In this document: piece after piece, positions 23,913-37,710 of the stretch | How positions within the stretch are numbered: position 1 is the first letter of the stretch | Layout: each line of letters starts with the position of its first letter | NCBI GenBank assembly: GCA_904066235.2 | Contig: CAJFCV020000005.1 | Coordinates: 6,691,501 to 6,755,500 of the forward strand | Length of the DNA stretch: 64,000 nt | Direction: 5' to 3' | Origin: Bursaphelenchus xylophilus | Taxonomy: Eukaryota; Nematoda; Chromadorea; Rhabditida; Aphelenchoididae | The notes under the pieces: model-generated | Seen by the model: the letters and a program-made list of their open reading frames with translations, nothing else | Told to the model about the DNA's origin: nothing | The model's database searches: none | Program-made: the position numbers and the translations under genes

Positions 23913-26900
23913 TTAAAAACCATAGTGGAGAGGGGTCTGTTTTATCACCCCCATTCCGAGAGTGGCCGCATTAGAGATTGTAGAGGTCGGAGGACCTCTT
24001 TTGACATATTTCTGGGAAAAGTTTGTATGCGATCTGAGTGAGGCCGCTGAAGAGAAAGGAGGAGGCCATTTATCAGTTGGAGGTGAGTGAGGAAAAAAGG
24101 AAAGGAAGAACAACTTTTGGGCATCTCATGAAGAGGAAAAGATCGTTGGCCTTGAGCCGACACTCAAGGGCCTGTCAGATCTTTGGACTTAAAACTGTTC
24201 ATTCAGAGTGAGAAGGTGATGATTACAGGATAATAGTTCAGGTTTGAGGAGAAACAACAACTGAAAATCAAGCAGGAGTACGAACAAATGCTCGTAAGGG
24301 CTATCCGGGTGCTCAATCAAACAGATTTTATAATAATGACACTTGAAAAACAATCGCCGACATCCCTGCCACAATCCACGAAGATAATTGGTGGATAACC
24401 AAGGCAATGTCACAGGACCACATGAAATATCCATCTACTACAAAACCACACTCCTCATTCTTTCCATGACTAAGTAAAGTCATGGAACGTCATCTTATGG
24501 CTTGTTGGCTCTCCCAGTAAAGTTCGGAGCCAAGGAAAACCAATGTTTAGAAAGGGCTGGGCAGATGTGCCTCATTTCCTTTTCTTCTGGTCGTCCCCTT
24601 CTTCTATTCTCCCTTCTCATAAATCTGCGTATAATTAAAAACTCTTCCGCCTGCCACATGATCGGAATTTTGACCTTGTGAACGGCATGGGAGCGCCGTC
24701 AAAGGGATTCCTGATAGGAGGAACGGCAGTTTTTTAAATCTTTGGAGGACAATTTGAGCCGTTCACCGAGAAACGTAATTTGCCGACCAAAGAGCGCTCT
24801 GTACCAGATACATACTACTCATCTCTATCACCAATACTTTTAGTTTTTAGGTGCAATATACAAACCAACTCTTCTTACTACTTCTATAACTTTAACCTCT
24901 CCCAACACTTACTTTTCGCATTGGCGCTGATTCCATCGACCTCATTCAACTCAACAATTGGATTTCTCTCCTCCACCTCCCGACCTTCCTCTGGCTGGTT
25001 CAATCTGGACAGATAATTTCCTCCTTTCCTGGCAATTATTGGCCTCGAATTTGGAGTAACCGAGCTCACAGATCTGAACTGAGTTCCATTCGGGGTTGCC
25101 CTTTGTTGGAAGAGCTGAGCCCGTTGTTGAACACTGTTATAAGGAGAGGCGTCAGAAGCGTTGGAATCACTGTCTCCACTTGTCGTTTGTTGATCTAGGC
25201 GAGTGAAGAGCCGAGGGTTACTTCTTTCCAACTGAAAGTTATAAAAGCATTAAAAATTTGGACTGTAAATAATTGAAAAAATAACAAAAAGTAGTTTTAA
25301 AGATAAGAAACTCCGATTTTTATTCTTCGAAATTCAACAACTAACCCTCTTCTGAACAGCTCCTTTCCTCAAGTTTTTGGGTAATGTCGCTGAATAGTAA
25401 GCTCCACTGCCTCCATTGAACTGCTCCACCTTATCATTCTCCTCAAAAACTTCATCGGCCAGATCTGGATTTGACATTTTATGCAAATTCCGGACAGATG
25501 CTGTCATAGCTGATCGTCTTCTCTCATTTCCATATTGACTTCTGAGATTATTCTCGTCCGGATGTGGAGAATCGGAGCTGTTAGGAGAAGTTGAGGTGTT
25601 ATGTAATGAGCTGACACTCCGAGTCATTTGCCGTTGACTTCCATAATACCCATCATCCACGTTGATTGAAGGAGATGGTCGAGCTGCACTCATTCTCAGA
25701 TTCCCAATGGATCTACTTCTGGCCATGATTCCATCGGAAGATTGAGGTCCTGCAGGTCCATCAGCAACCAAAAGTAAGTTGTCCTGACTCTTCTTGAGTT
25801 GATCTCTCATCTCCACCAGCTTATTCAGAGCCTGATTCGAGTTGCCCAGATTGGATTGGGTTCTTAGATTAGCTCTGGACGAAGATGGAGTCGCTCGGCC
25901 ACTTCTGGCATCCGAATCTCGACGACGCTGAAGAGTTGCCGAGAGTTTTCTGCTTTGTTGTTCAGCCAATTGGAGAGCCAGAGTAGAGGGAGATTGAGAA
26001 CGTGACCGGAGGGCACGGAGGGTCTCAGATGCGGTCATATTGGAAAACGAGGATTCATCTAAAGTAAAACTATTAGACCATAAAAAGCAATACAGAATCA
26101 CTCAAAATAGGGTATCCTTTCGAAAAAACGGAATTCCTAGCCAAACGAAAAAACAAAACGAATCAAACAATTACCCACAAAACCGTAACTGTAAGAGTCT
26201 CCCAAACGCAATCATTAAGCTAATTAAACAAATTACACTTGAAAAAGAGAAAAAAACAAAAATTCACAAAAGCAGAAAACGAACACTTTTCAATCGAACC
26301 TTGGTTAATCTCATTTACGGCGGTGCGGCGTTGTTTGAGGACTCGGCTGGCCAACCTGCTTGGCGAAGACTCGTTGATATTCAATGATTGATTTAAATTG
26401 GGGACTCGGGGTTGATACATTCGGGATGAGGAGGATTTGGACGACGACGATGTTAGGGATTCTGAAGCACGGTAACATAGGAGAGAAAACAAAGATGTTA
26501 ATTGGACTGTCAAGTGACAAAACAATGCTGTTAAATACCTAATTTAAACTTCATAGTTAGCACAACACATGGAACTTTTACATTTTGCAATAACATCGAC
26601 AACCATAAACATCCGATAAATCAAAGCAAAAAACGTACTACTAACCCCGAAAAACGTAGGTGTCATAACCAATATTCATATTAGTAAGCGTTTTTTCATC
26701 ATCTTACGTTATATTACACATGTTAAGCATCCCAAAAAGCAGATTAATCATCAAAAAGTTATACTTACGTCTTCGTGGAGACAAGTTGGACTGTCGTGTT
26801 GGACTGAATAGATTTGACGGCTGTCTTTGCTTCAGCTGTGAGGGTTTCCAGACAGTAGTTCCATCCTGATTCTCAGATCCATTCAGATATCTCTTGGAAA

Positions 26901-29900
26901 TGGAATTCCTGGACCTTCCATTTCTATCAAACTGTCCATCGATTACTCTCTGATGATATGGATTTGTTTGAGGAGAGTTCTTGGGAGTTGAGGACATCAA
27001 ATAACCATCATCTTGTTGTGGAACAGCTTGCCGGATCCCGTTCATCGACATGGAATTGTGCATTTGTGCTGAAATTAATAGTTTTTAGTATAGAAAGACT
27101 TTAATAAATAATATAAACAAAAAATAAACATTGCCAAAACTTCTTATTTCCAGTCGACATCACTTTTAGCCTAGACACTCTATAAGAACTTTATTTTCCA
27201 TTCAAAACATCAAAAAGACGCCCTCCTGACTTTGTTTTACTGATCCCTAAACTCTCGGAAAGAAATTAAAACACGCAAAATCTTACGATATCTCGAGTTC
27301 GGAGTGGATTGATTGAATTGTTGCGGTGGGAGTTGAGGTTGGGCATAAATTTGATTCTGCTGAGTGGGGAAGGGGAGGGTCCCATTCGAATAATTGTAAG
27401 TAGAGTTCGCGTCTAAAAAAGAAGACTTAAGATGTTTACGATGTATATTCGGCAAAAATAACCAGATTACATATTTTCCATCGGTTCAACAGCTTTTATC
27501 ATCAAAAATTTTCAATATCTTTTTCTAAAATCATCGTTTTCTATATAATTTCATCAAAAAAAAATAATATAACAGTATCAAGAGTTCTTACCATAAGTTT
27601 CATTCGGATTCACATTCCACCTTCTCCTTGCTCTTTGCGGGGAAACCGCAGTCCGATGAATATTAGACATTGACCTTGAGGTTGTGTAGCCCTGAGGCAC
27701 TTGAGGACTGATAACACTGGCACCGGCTTGATACATGGCTGGTGCTTGCTCAGCTAAAAGATTGTTTATAAAGTTTAAATCGAGAAAACTTCTTCATCAC
27801 GTAAATCGGAATTCCTAACAGTCATTTTGAGCATGAATTAAACGTGCGACCAAAACATTGTAAAATCAAGCCACCCCCTCTAAAATTCAACGATTCTAAG
27901 CTATAAAATAGCGCTTTAAAACAGAAACTTTTGACTTCCAAATGAAAAAAGCGTCGAATCCAAAGGAATTCCCAAGATTTATTGCCTGCGCGACTCCAAA
28001 AATTTCGATTAAACCAATTTTTTCCCCCAGTAAGCGATTCTCATTTGCAATTTTAAGTTGAAATATTGTCAGTTCGCACCGGGTTCTTCTCTCTTCCCAA
28101 AACATTGCGCTTTTTTGTATCGGGTCAGAGATTTTGGGAGATTAAAGGCGCCGATCCAGGGAAAGATCGCCAGAAAACGAGCGATTTCGGATAAAATGGG
28201 GATCTAAACCAAGAAAAAAAGATGACCCAAACACCCCACATGAGCTGACGTGAAATGGCGCAGATTTCGAACGATATTACTCAACGTTGTTGCGTAACAC
28301 TCGAGCGGGATTAGGTTGCAAGGAACATTGGAACGTGTTGTTCTTACCTTCAGGGCGCAGATCGCCGGTTGAGGTGGCTGCGAGATTACTGGAAGATCTT
28401 CTTATCACTTCGGTGTTCACTCGGCTGATGCTGAAGGTCCTGAAATATACAATGATGAGTCATTTCGTTCATCCCAGACTTAAAAAATTTAAATTTTAAT
28501 ACATAATGTCATCGACTTCTTTGAGTAATTTACAAAGGTTTAAAATTTTATGACATTTCAGATCATAAAAACGTTTAATTCCCCGCTTTTCCGATACTTT
28601 TTACGATATAATTTTGACTGATAACAGCAATAAGACCCGTTCCAAATCCAAACATTTCGGAAAAAAGAAAAACAATCTTCTCCTTCGGAGACAATAAAAA
28701 CCTTGAGAAAAGTGGACCAAACTCAATGGAACCTGGGTCATCGACCTTGCCGGACCCGGGGTTAGGCGCGAGAAATTATTGTTAGAAGAAGGCTGGGAGA
28801 AGAGCGAGGGGGAGGTGGCTAGAACAAACACAATTTCCACAAAAATCCGAGCAAATAAAAATATTCGTTTCTCAAAGGCTAAACTCCGTGGGTTATTCGA
28901 TTTCACGGCTGGGGTTAGATTAATGTCTGCAGCAAAAACAGAAAGGAGACCTGAGTTCGACGGACTGATCAATAGGCTCTAGTTTGTCGGGTAATTTAAC
29001 AAATCAGATCATTTCCAGGACTGATAAATCAGTTAACAAATCGATAAACTCCAGCCGATTTTTAAGGAAAAATATCGACAGAAGACACCCCCATAACCAG
29101 CTTTTCAGCAAAAAGATGACTACTTTATAAAACTTAAAAAAATTTAATTAAACATTAATAAATCAAAAAATCCGTCCAAATACCCCAATATCAATCAGAA
29201 ACAAGGCAAACGCCCTACAGCTCCCTGTTCTACCTTAAAAAAAGCAGCATCCAAACCATCAGTTGGATTGTAAACCCGTCTTCGTCGCACCCTGAAGGCA
29301 AAATCAAAACTTTTTTGTCGGAATTTCTTTTTTATGAAATCGCACCGGCGACCGTTTATAAAAAGGGCGACGAGCTGAGAACCTTCATTTGGGAATGCGC
29401 TTTTAGGCGTCTCAAATGAGGCATCAGATCCTCGCGGACTTGCATTCCAATTCCCCAACATATAATCAAAAGGTAAACAACATCTGGAGTCTTGGAAGCC
29501 GAAATTAAGGGAGCATAAGGCTGAGCATACATTCCCTCCAACAAAATCTCAAAAATTATTCGAATACTCGATAATTGGATCGGAAAAAAACAGCTAGGAG
29601 CGATGCTCATGATGATAGGCGATGTTGAACATGACGGTCATCTTCCGGCCACTTAAACTCAAGTCCCTCAAGGCCCTTGAGGAATAGACTTTTGCGCCCA
29701 TCAGTGGGGAAATGAAGGGGACCCGGTTTTAAACTATTTCCGATGGATAAAAAATGGCCAAAAGATGGATGTTTTTTGAAATCGGAGGCGATAAAAAGAC
29801 GGCTGTCCATTGCTTCCAATAGAGCACAGGAAGGAGTTAGATTGATCTGGGCTAGGTAATCAAATACCACAAGCAGGAAGCGGATAATTGCGTAATTCGT

Positions 29901-32900
29901 GACTAATTATGCTGACAGCATTCCCATGTAATCAACATAAATTTTCTCACATTCAACTTTCAACTGACCAAAACCCAAATCAGAATAAAACTATCATTAT
30001 AAGCAAAATCAACTTACGTGTTCGGATCAGCTTGTACTTTGCAGAGATTTGGTTGTCTCAGGCCAACACCAGAGTCCAGATCGTCGTCTTGGGCGACGTT
30101 AAGACTGTTCAATGATCCAAATTCGGATCCGTGATGTTCTTTCTTGCTGGCTATCGCCGAAGCCGAGTCCGAGCCGCTTTCGATTAGGCTGTCAGGGGTT
30201 GTGCTTCTAAAAAAATCATTTTCAACAAGAACACGCACTTTTCAGTGATAAATATCTTCATAACAGCTATTTTTCTATAAATAACAGCTATTTTTCTCAA
30301 AAAATCATCTAAATTAAGGTCTAACCTATGTGAAACGATTCAAAACGCAAAGTCTGTTCAATTTTAGACATCAGTGAAAGCGAAAAAACTAAAATAACAT
30401 CTTAGACACATTCAATGGACGATTAACCATCTTTTATTCTTCTAACACATTATTGACGATCCCTAACAAAACCCGTATCTCATTTACAGTGCCCAATTCG
30501 ATATTATGAGAGAAAAACTAGAAAAAAACACGGTTCTTCTTCGGCAGCCTTCAAAATCAAGAGGAATCTGCCAGAATCCCTGCAGTTTTTATGCGCGGAT
30601 CAGATAAACAACAATGCCAGAGGCAGTGAAATTAGGTTAAATGACCCTCGATTTCCTCTTTCAAATCAGCAGGATGATGGGAGCGTGCCTTTTAAGGCAT
30701 TTTAAGGAATACTAAAAAGGGTCTTAAGGTATCCAAACAACCTGTAATTAGAGCTGACCGACCGATTCCATTTAAGATTCTCAAATTTAAACCCATATGA
30801 CCTTCGCGAACCTAAAAATCTTTGACATTTCACCTACCCCAACATTAGACCCACTACTTGTGTTTCGTAGGCCATTACTCAGAGTTCGGAATACCTAGTA
30901 TAATATGAAATGCCAAGCGAAATGCCGGTCTCCCGACTGTCCGATCCACTTATAGTTAGGGGCCGCGATCAGTGGGAAAGTGCTGACATTTGAGGGGGAT
31001 TCGAGGCCGGTTCCCTTTCGCCTTCTATTGTTCCCACTCGTAACATAAAATATTCAAAGCACTCACCGGTCCTGGTCGAGTTTAGCGAGCATCCGTTTGG
31101 TCAGCAGATTTGAGAGGCGCCAAACAAATATGCAGCCGCTGAAGGAGACGAGGATCAGGCGTCTGGAAACACATATACGACGTTATCTCAAAGCAATTAT
31201 ATTCACCACGACAAAAAAAATGCAAAAAATTACGAAAGATTACCTGCAATCCGCTGTGAAAGTAACAGAGGCAACAGTATCAGATTGCCCCGACAGAACA
31301 GCGGCACATTCTCCAGTGGCAACATCAATTATATACACATAACGGTCAGAGCAAATGGTGGCCGCGTATGTTCCAGAGGGGTCAAGAACAAGCTGAAATC
31401 AGACACTATTTATTATTACTCAATTTAGCACCATATCAAATCTTTTTCTACCTCAATAACAACAAAATACCTATACATAACTATATTCACCATAAGCAAT
31501 ATCAAAACCATATCAAACAACATCCCTACTTTGTAAAAACCCCCGTCAAACTCTCCCAGAAGAATAAAATACCCAGACTCATAATAGAGTGACCTCTTTT
31601 CGCGCAGAATTTGTTCTATTATACAAACATGACCTCAACTCTCACGCAATTGTCCCCAAACAATTATAAACTATATAAATCCTGAACCGACCTTGGTCAG
31701 ATTGCCCTCTTCACAAAGCGTTCCCTTCACCGACTTGATTAGTTTCCCATTTAATGAATAGGAATGAAGTTTCCGATCTCCACATGCAGCCAGGAGATTA
31801 TTTTCGGGGGTAGTGACCACATAATTGGGCCCTCCGGTGATATTGAGTTGAGTTATGCGGTGGAATGTGGGTGGAGTGTCTGGAGCCGTTTGGTTCAGCC
31901 TTCTGACCACTATCAGTTTATCATTTGAGCAAGTGACCATCTCCAGACCAGTAGCTGATGGTATGAACAGTATTCTGTAGATGCTGCTCTGGTGATCATC
32001 GATGATCGCCAAGTAGTTGTAGTTCTCATTGACATCGAAGATATGGATCAGTCTATCTCTGGAGCCAGTCGCCAGATAATGTCGGCCTCCGCACTTTCTG
32101 GGATCAGTGTATTCGAGGCATCTGACTTCATTGTCATGCGCTTCGCATTCCCAGATCTTGGACATTTCTGGTGTTCGGAGGTCAAGAACACTAAAATTTG
32201 ACCATAATTCACTTTGAAAAAGAAAAATTAAATGTCTAACTGTCTAACTCACGAGACATTTCCATTTTTCGACCCCACGGCTAGGTGTTCTCCAAGAGGA
32301 TTCAGTTTTAGACATCTAATTCCATTCGTGGCGTCTAACATATCTGATGCAATGGCCCCGAAATTTTCTGAAATTCGACGTAACGAATCTGCATAGTCAT
32401 ATCTGTCATAAACCGATAAAACAAACGTACTATCCGGTTGTTCTGTCAAGCTTTCGTATCCAGCAGCTCCCAGATACACAATCTTTCTTAATTCGCAAGA
32501 AAACATATTTGAGGGCAAGATTCCTTCTCGTTGTTCTTTTTCCACGTTCCAAACCCTGACTGTTTCATCAGCACCAGCCGTGAAGAAGGTACCCACAGGA
32601 AAGTATGGGTTGTTTACATTAACAACTTCCACATCATATACAGTACCCACGTGGAAGAGATGCGATGATAATTTGAAGACCTGGCCGTCTTCTCCAATCT
32701 GCCAGTGATAGATGGAACGGTCACTGTAGAAAGAGCTCAGGGTTCGGGATTTCTCGTGATAAACAATAGAATGGACGTCGGGACACCTAAAAAGTAAAAA
32801 TTATAAATCAAACTCCAATAAAACACAATAACAGTTGATGCAAAGTATACGACATGTCAAACAGCACTTACTGAAGGTCTACGGTCTCAGAAAGCTTCTC

Positions 32901-33919
32901 TTCGCACAGTTCCACCCTCAAATTATGAGGTTTCGGGAGGATGGCGATCTCCTCCATATTGTCCGGATTCAATGCTCTGATGGTTCCATTGTTAAATCCC
33001 ATGTACAAAAGTCCATTTCCCATGCAAATAGAACGGGGAATTTCATGATGTAACTCGAATGTATTTACAAGTTTCTTATCGTGTAGTTCGAGCAGAAGTT
33101 TGGTTACTGTAATGGTGAAAGTTCGGTTGTTAGAAGCGCAGCAAACATCGACAAAAGTGTTGTTTCGATGCTCTGTCAGGATAGCTGATCGGCCCTGAAA
33201 TTAAATTCAGTTATATAACATTAGTTCCGAAGATTAAAAATCATTTAAAACACAATCTTACTTGCAACACCTTGTTGTCATTATCCAAATGCCAAAACTT
33301 CACATGACGGCATCCAACAGTGACAATCACTTTTCCAGTATCGCCCATATCCATGGCATTCACTTGAGATGTCACTCGAGATTCCGCCAGCGTTCGGTTA
33401 TTCTTCCAATCCCATATTGTAATCGATTTGTCATGCTGATTTCCAACTGATATCACTTGATTACTGTCTGGAGTGAACCTCTGAAAACATAACAGATATA
33501 ATTCAACCGTCAAACGTTATCGAAACAATGATAGAACATTCCATCCTCAGTAAGATGCTGAAACATAAAAAACTTACCACACAACTGATCCCGAAACTGT
33601 GCCCTTTGAGTTCGGCAACTTGCTGGCCAAAGCTTTCTTTCTGTCCGTCCTTGTGGATCTCCCAGACTCTGACCATTGGCTCATTTCCATACTCTCCAGT
33701 GACCAAGAACCTACCATTCGGACTGAATGCTAGACATGTGATGTTATTCTTGGATGAGGAGATGAAATGAGCCTGGGCTTGAGCTCGGGGATTCTGTACA
33801 ACGACTGTTGAGGATGCTGGATAAGCGACAAGACCGGCAGTGGGGTCGACTGAGATCGAACTTGAGCATGCTGTTGAGCCGAGGACTCGTTCGAGTTTGG
33901 CCTTAAACAAAGTAGACAT
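23913..33919 (-). CDS. WDR62/MAPKBP1-type WD40 scaffold
   Basis: Sixteen exons on the minus strand: 33919-33578, 33480-33262, 33194-32872, 32786-32253, 32190-31692, 31392-31244, 31162-31067, 30206-30018, 28439-28348, 27753-27592, 27412-27287, 27068-26769, 26461-26300, 26058-25346, 25231-24913, 24046-23913. All phases agree and give 1452 aa. Residues 1-~690 form two WD40 propellers. Diagnostic family stretches are LERVLGSTACSSS, AFSPNGRFLVTGE, CPDVHSIVYHEKSRTL, AHDNEVRCLEY, SRDRLIHIFDV and LVLDPSGTYAATICSDRYVY. The remaining ~760 residues are serine-, asparagine- and glutamine-rich. Family members scaffold JNK-pathway kinases and act at spindle poles and centrosomes. MSTLFK at 33919 is one possible start. 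Alternatively the exon begins at the acceptor before GCC 33901 and is joined to an upstream first exon. Donors of exons 5 (GTCGGT) and 13 (GTTCGA) are weak. Confidence 0.85.
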
Positions 33920-34114
33920 TAAATTATGTCATCCAAATATTGAAATTTACCCCACTTTTCTTGTTTACTTTTGCTTTTATGAATTTCATAACCCAATCAA
34001 TTTTAAAAAGCAATCTGCTTCAGAAAACACACACGTGAAAAGACGGAGAACCCTTTAAATAAATATTACTTTACCCGTCAGGAGCACTTAAAACAATCCT
34101 TTGCAAAACTCACC

Positions 34115-34117
34115 ATA
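34115..34117 (-). CDS. Possible start-codon microexon of the WD40 gene
   Basis: On the minus strand an ATG is followed at once by GTGAGT, so a first exon could end right after the start codon. Spliced to the acceptor before 33901 (phase 0), it would give M then AKLERVLG. This is an inference from splice sites only. Confidence 0.3.
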
Positions 34118-37100
34118 TTAGAGTAGATCGATTCGATTGAAATATAGTAATCAACCTGGGATGTTAGAAAATAGTGGTTTCCGGCACTTCCGAGCCGAAC
34201 ATGACTTCTTATACTACCCTTCTCCCTTTAAAATTAGGAGTCTTTAGATCGAATAAAAAATTCTTGACAAACACGTTTAGGTAAGAGGAGGTATGGGGGC
34301 AAGAAAGACGCAGTAAACAATAAAATCGAATAAAATCAAGATCCAATTGATTGGAATATTCGATTTTTTGCCTCGAATTCAATGGCGATTAAAAAGCGAA
34401 CAAAAAGAGGGTCCGGGAAAAGAGGAAAAGCCGGCAAACCGAGATGCGGCCAGGTAAAAGAGGAGGTTTAGAACATAAAAAGGTGTAAAAGATATCAAAC
34501 GAATAAATGAAACAAGCCGACCTTTCTCAAACAATTTGCAGGTGTTTTTTAACCAAAGATTTTAAAATTTCCCGCAATTTTCATGAACACCACTAAAAAA
34601 CAAGCAATTCCTCATTATATTTGCTATTTACAATCCGGTATGTAGCCCGTAAACCATTAAAACCCTGTAAAAAACCGCAAATTACCGAGTTTATCCTGTC
34701 AGCCGAAGCACTTTCAGGAAGACAAAGGTCACAGAGAGCGGAACCTATAAAACCCACAAAATTAGAAGCCAACTTCACTTTTAATCCGATGCTGAACCCC
34801 GTATCTAAACCCATTTCGTTCCGGGAAACGTAACTTCTGCCAAAAGAAACGTTAAGCCTTGAGGCGTTGGAATTAACGACTTCAAAAATCGATGGTTACG
34901 TCATCGATAAAAAAAGAAGGAGCACGTTGGAAGGGGCGACCGATCACCTCACCCTCTCCTCAAGCTGTTTCCTACTTTTTCCGATTGGATTTCCTTTTTC
35001 GGAAGACTTGAAATGAGGTGATTCATCTCGCCGTTCGACGTTAAATCGCGGGTTTGGCACCCCGCAGGTGATAAACTGTCATAAATCACAGAATGAATAA
35101 TGGAAACGCTGATAAAATCACTGTCATGAGTTCGTAAAACGTTTTTCGTTGCGTCGAAAACAAAATCCGATTTGTTTTGGGTGGCTTTTCGTAATCAATT
35201 CACGTTCCTCTCTTAATTGGACTGGAAACCGGTAAAAGCTGCTTTAATCAAATATTCAAGCCTACAAAGACTCTGATTCACAGAAAAGAAAGTTAGAAAT
35301 GAGTCAGAGAAGGCTTACTATATGCTAAGAATAAGGTCGCATAACCTGGAATAAATAATAAAAATTGAGAAAAGCATAGTTCGAATCCGATTTCCAACTC
35401 GAAAACTTTTATTACAGCCCCGAACGAAAAAAGGTCAAGACTGTAAACGCTACCAATTATCCAACAAAACTGATTTTTCGGTAGAAAAGAGGTTAAACAC
35501 AGTCAAAATTGAAGGAGAATTGAACATTACCATTCTTCAGACCCTCAGAAAATCAGAAAAACCCAACAACAAAAGATTCTTTAAACTATTCAGAGCATTT
35601 CGAAACCGTGTTACCGAAAATTACTTAATTAAGCGCAATTTGTAGAAAAACGGTCCTTAGAGAGAGAGAGAGCTCTGAGCGGCATATTAAGCCTGCTTGG
35701 CTATATGACCCGGCCTTTTTGGCCATTCGAAGTAGGAGACCGACAAACAAAAAAGGTGACCTCAGCCAAGTTCGTGCACCTTTGGTTGGAAAAATGAGGA
35801 GATGAAGGATATGGTGAAATAGAACGGTAAACATCATTACAATGTATTCTAACATCAAAACACAACGCGTTCTTACTATCAAAACAAGCAATGACGGCTA
35901 ACCTGTGATAATAGTCACTCCGAACACCCTTTTACTATACAATCAGTCCCGCCAAAGCCATCGCCACCTTACTCAATTGGAGCTAGGAATCATTAAATTA
36001 GCACACTCAATTTACGAGTCACTGATAAAGGCGTAATTAGACACTTTGAAACTGACCGACAATTCTCGAAAATAGATCGACTTAATCGACCGGAAAACAA
36101 AGTTTACTCTCTCTACACCCGCCTATAAAACATCCATATACTAAAGTAAATCCGAACAATCGACTTTGTTATGCACTGTAAACCGCCGGAGGGAAAGCAA
36201 CGAAATGGTCACCCAAAGTTCTGACAAAACTCTCGCTGACCGGTGGAATTATTTTCGCTGCAAAAAAGCGAGAGGAGAGATTACAATATGGAGTTAGAGA
36301 AAGGCGTTACTCCTCTGCTTCGGATATCTCATTACACTCAGATCGCACGTTTTTAGAAAATTGAATGGGACAGGAAGAAGCGTTTGCAAAACGACGCTCT
36401 TTCGCTTATCAGTAATCGAAGTACTCAACTGATAGGGTTTTTATGAGGAGAACGCCGGGAAAGCTGAAAAGCTTACACTACTTCTATGCAAAATTGAAAA
36501 AGTGCTAGTCATATATTTCATCTGACTACAGAAAAACAAAGAGAACGTATTCCCTATCAAACTGTTTCGGCTTAAACAAAACAGCGAAGAAAAGTAGAAA
36601 AGATTGTTGGCTCGGGACGAGGAAAGTCCGTAAAACCCTGCGTTGTGTTCGGACAACAATAAAACCAAAGAAAAACATCCGATGACAGAGACCAAGGTAC
36701 CCGCAGTGGGAATTCTGGATGCTTCGGAACGCGAACGGCCTCTCCCTTAGTAACCTCAAGGTCTTCTCCTTTGTAAGAGCGATCCAATTAGGGATTCCTT
36801 TCTAATAATATGATCGTAAAAGCTGAGAGATGGTACTCCTTATGGAATCGAGATGGAAAAACGATGAGCTCGGACCGTTAGACAAGACAACGAAAAATTA
36901 CCGTAATGTTCCAAGTTTTGAGCGCAGAGAATAATGAGGGAACAAAAAGACATAACCTATCCTAATTCCAATGAAAAAAGAAGAAGAACGATACGAACAG
37001 CAGATGAAAAGAACGCGAGTCTACGAGATTCGGGTTATTCCGAGCAAATAGACACCATGACAATGCAGTTTTCAAGGGTCCAGGTAGCCCAAGGGTATCA

Positions 37101-37710
37101 TAAAATCATCAATAACCTTATCCGTAATTCAACTCAAATATAAAGTCGGGATTCCTCGAACCAAACCATGTGCAATTGGGAGGCCGGCCTAATTAAAGAC
37201 CCTGCGCGACATAATTCCTGCTCGTTCAAGGGGGTCAGGTAGATTCGGAAAGATGCGAAGAAAAAGAACTGTTGGGAATGGAGGGAAGCGGGGAGACGGT
37301 CGAACCGGAAATGACGAAACCAAACGGTTTCTCCGCAGTCCTCCGCTCTTTGACGGTCATTCCGAGAGATAAAGGGTCTTGAACCATTAGAACCAGAAAG
37401 AAAAAGCACTTGACAGACTAACAACACTAACCAACATCACGGCGACTAACCGATTGCATATTCAAACAATCCCATTAGACAATTGTGAAAGTCCTATTTC
37501 AGCTCCAAACTATAATATTTGATTTCAGAAAAAATCCCATTGATATCTGACTAGGTAAATAAAGATCTCGATTAAAAACAAATGTGCGGACCTGCAGAAA
37601 ACTTCTGGAAAACCTTGAAGAGGAAATCAATATTCGGACCAAAATCAGCCTTGGTTCTAAAATGAATCAACAAGCAAACGGTTTCCTTTTTTCTTGTTAA
37701 ACATTTCTCA

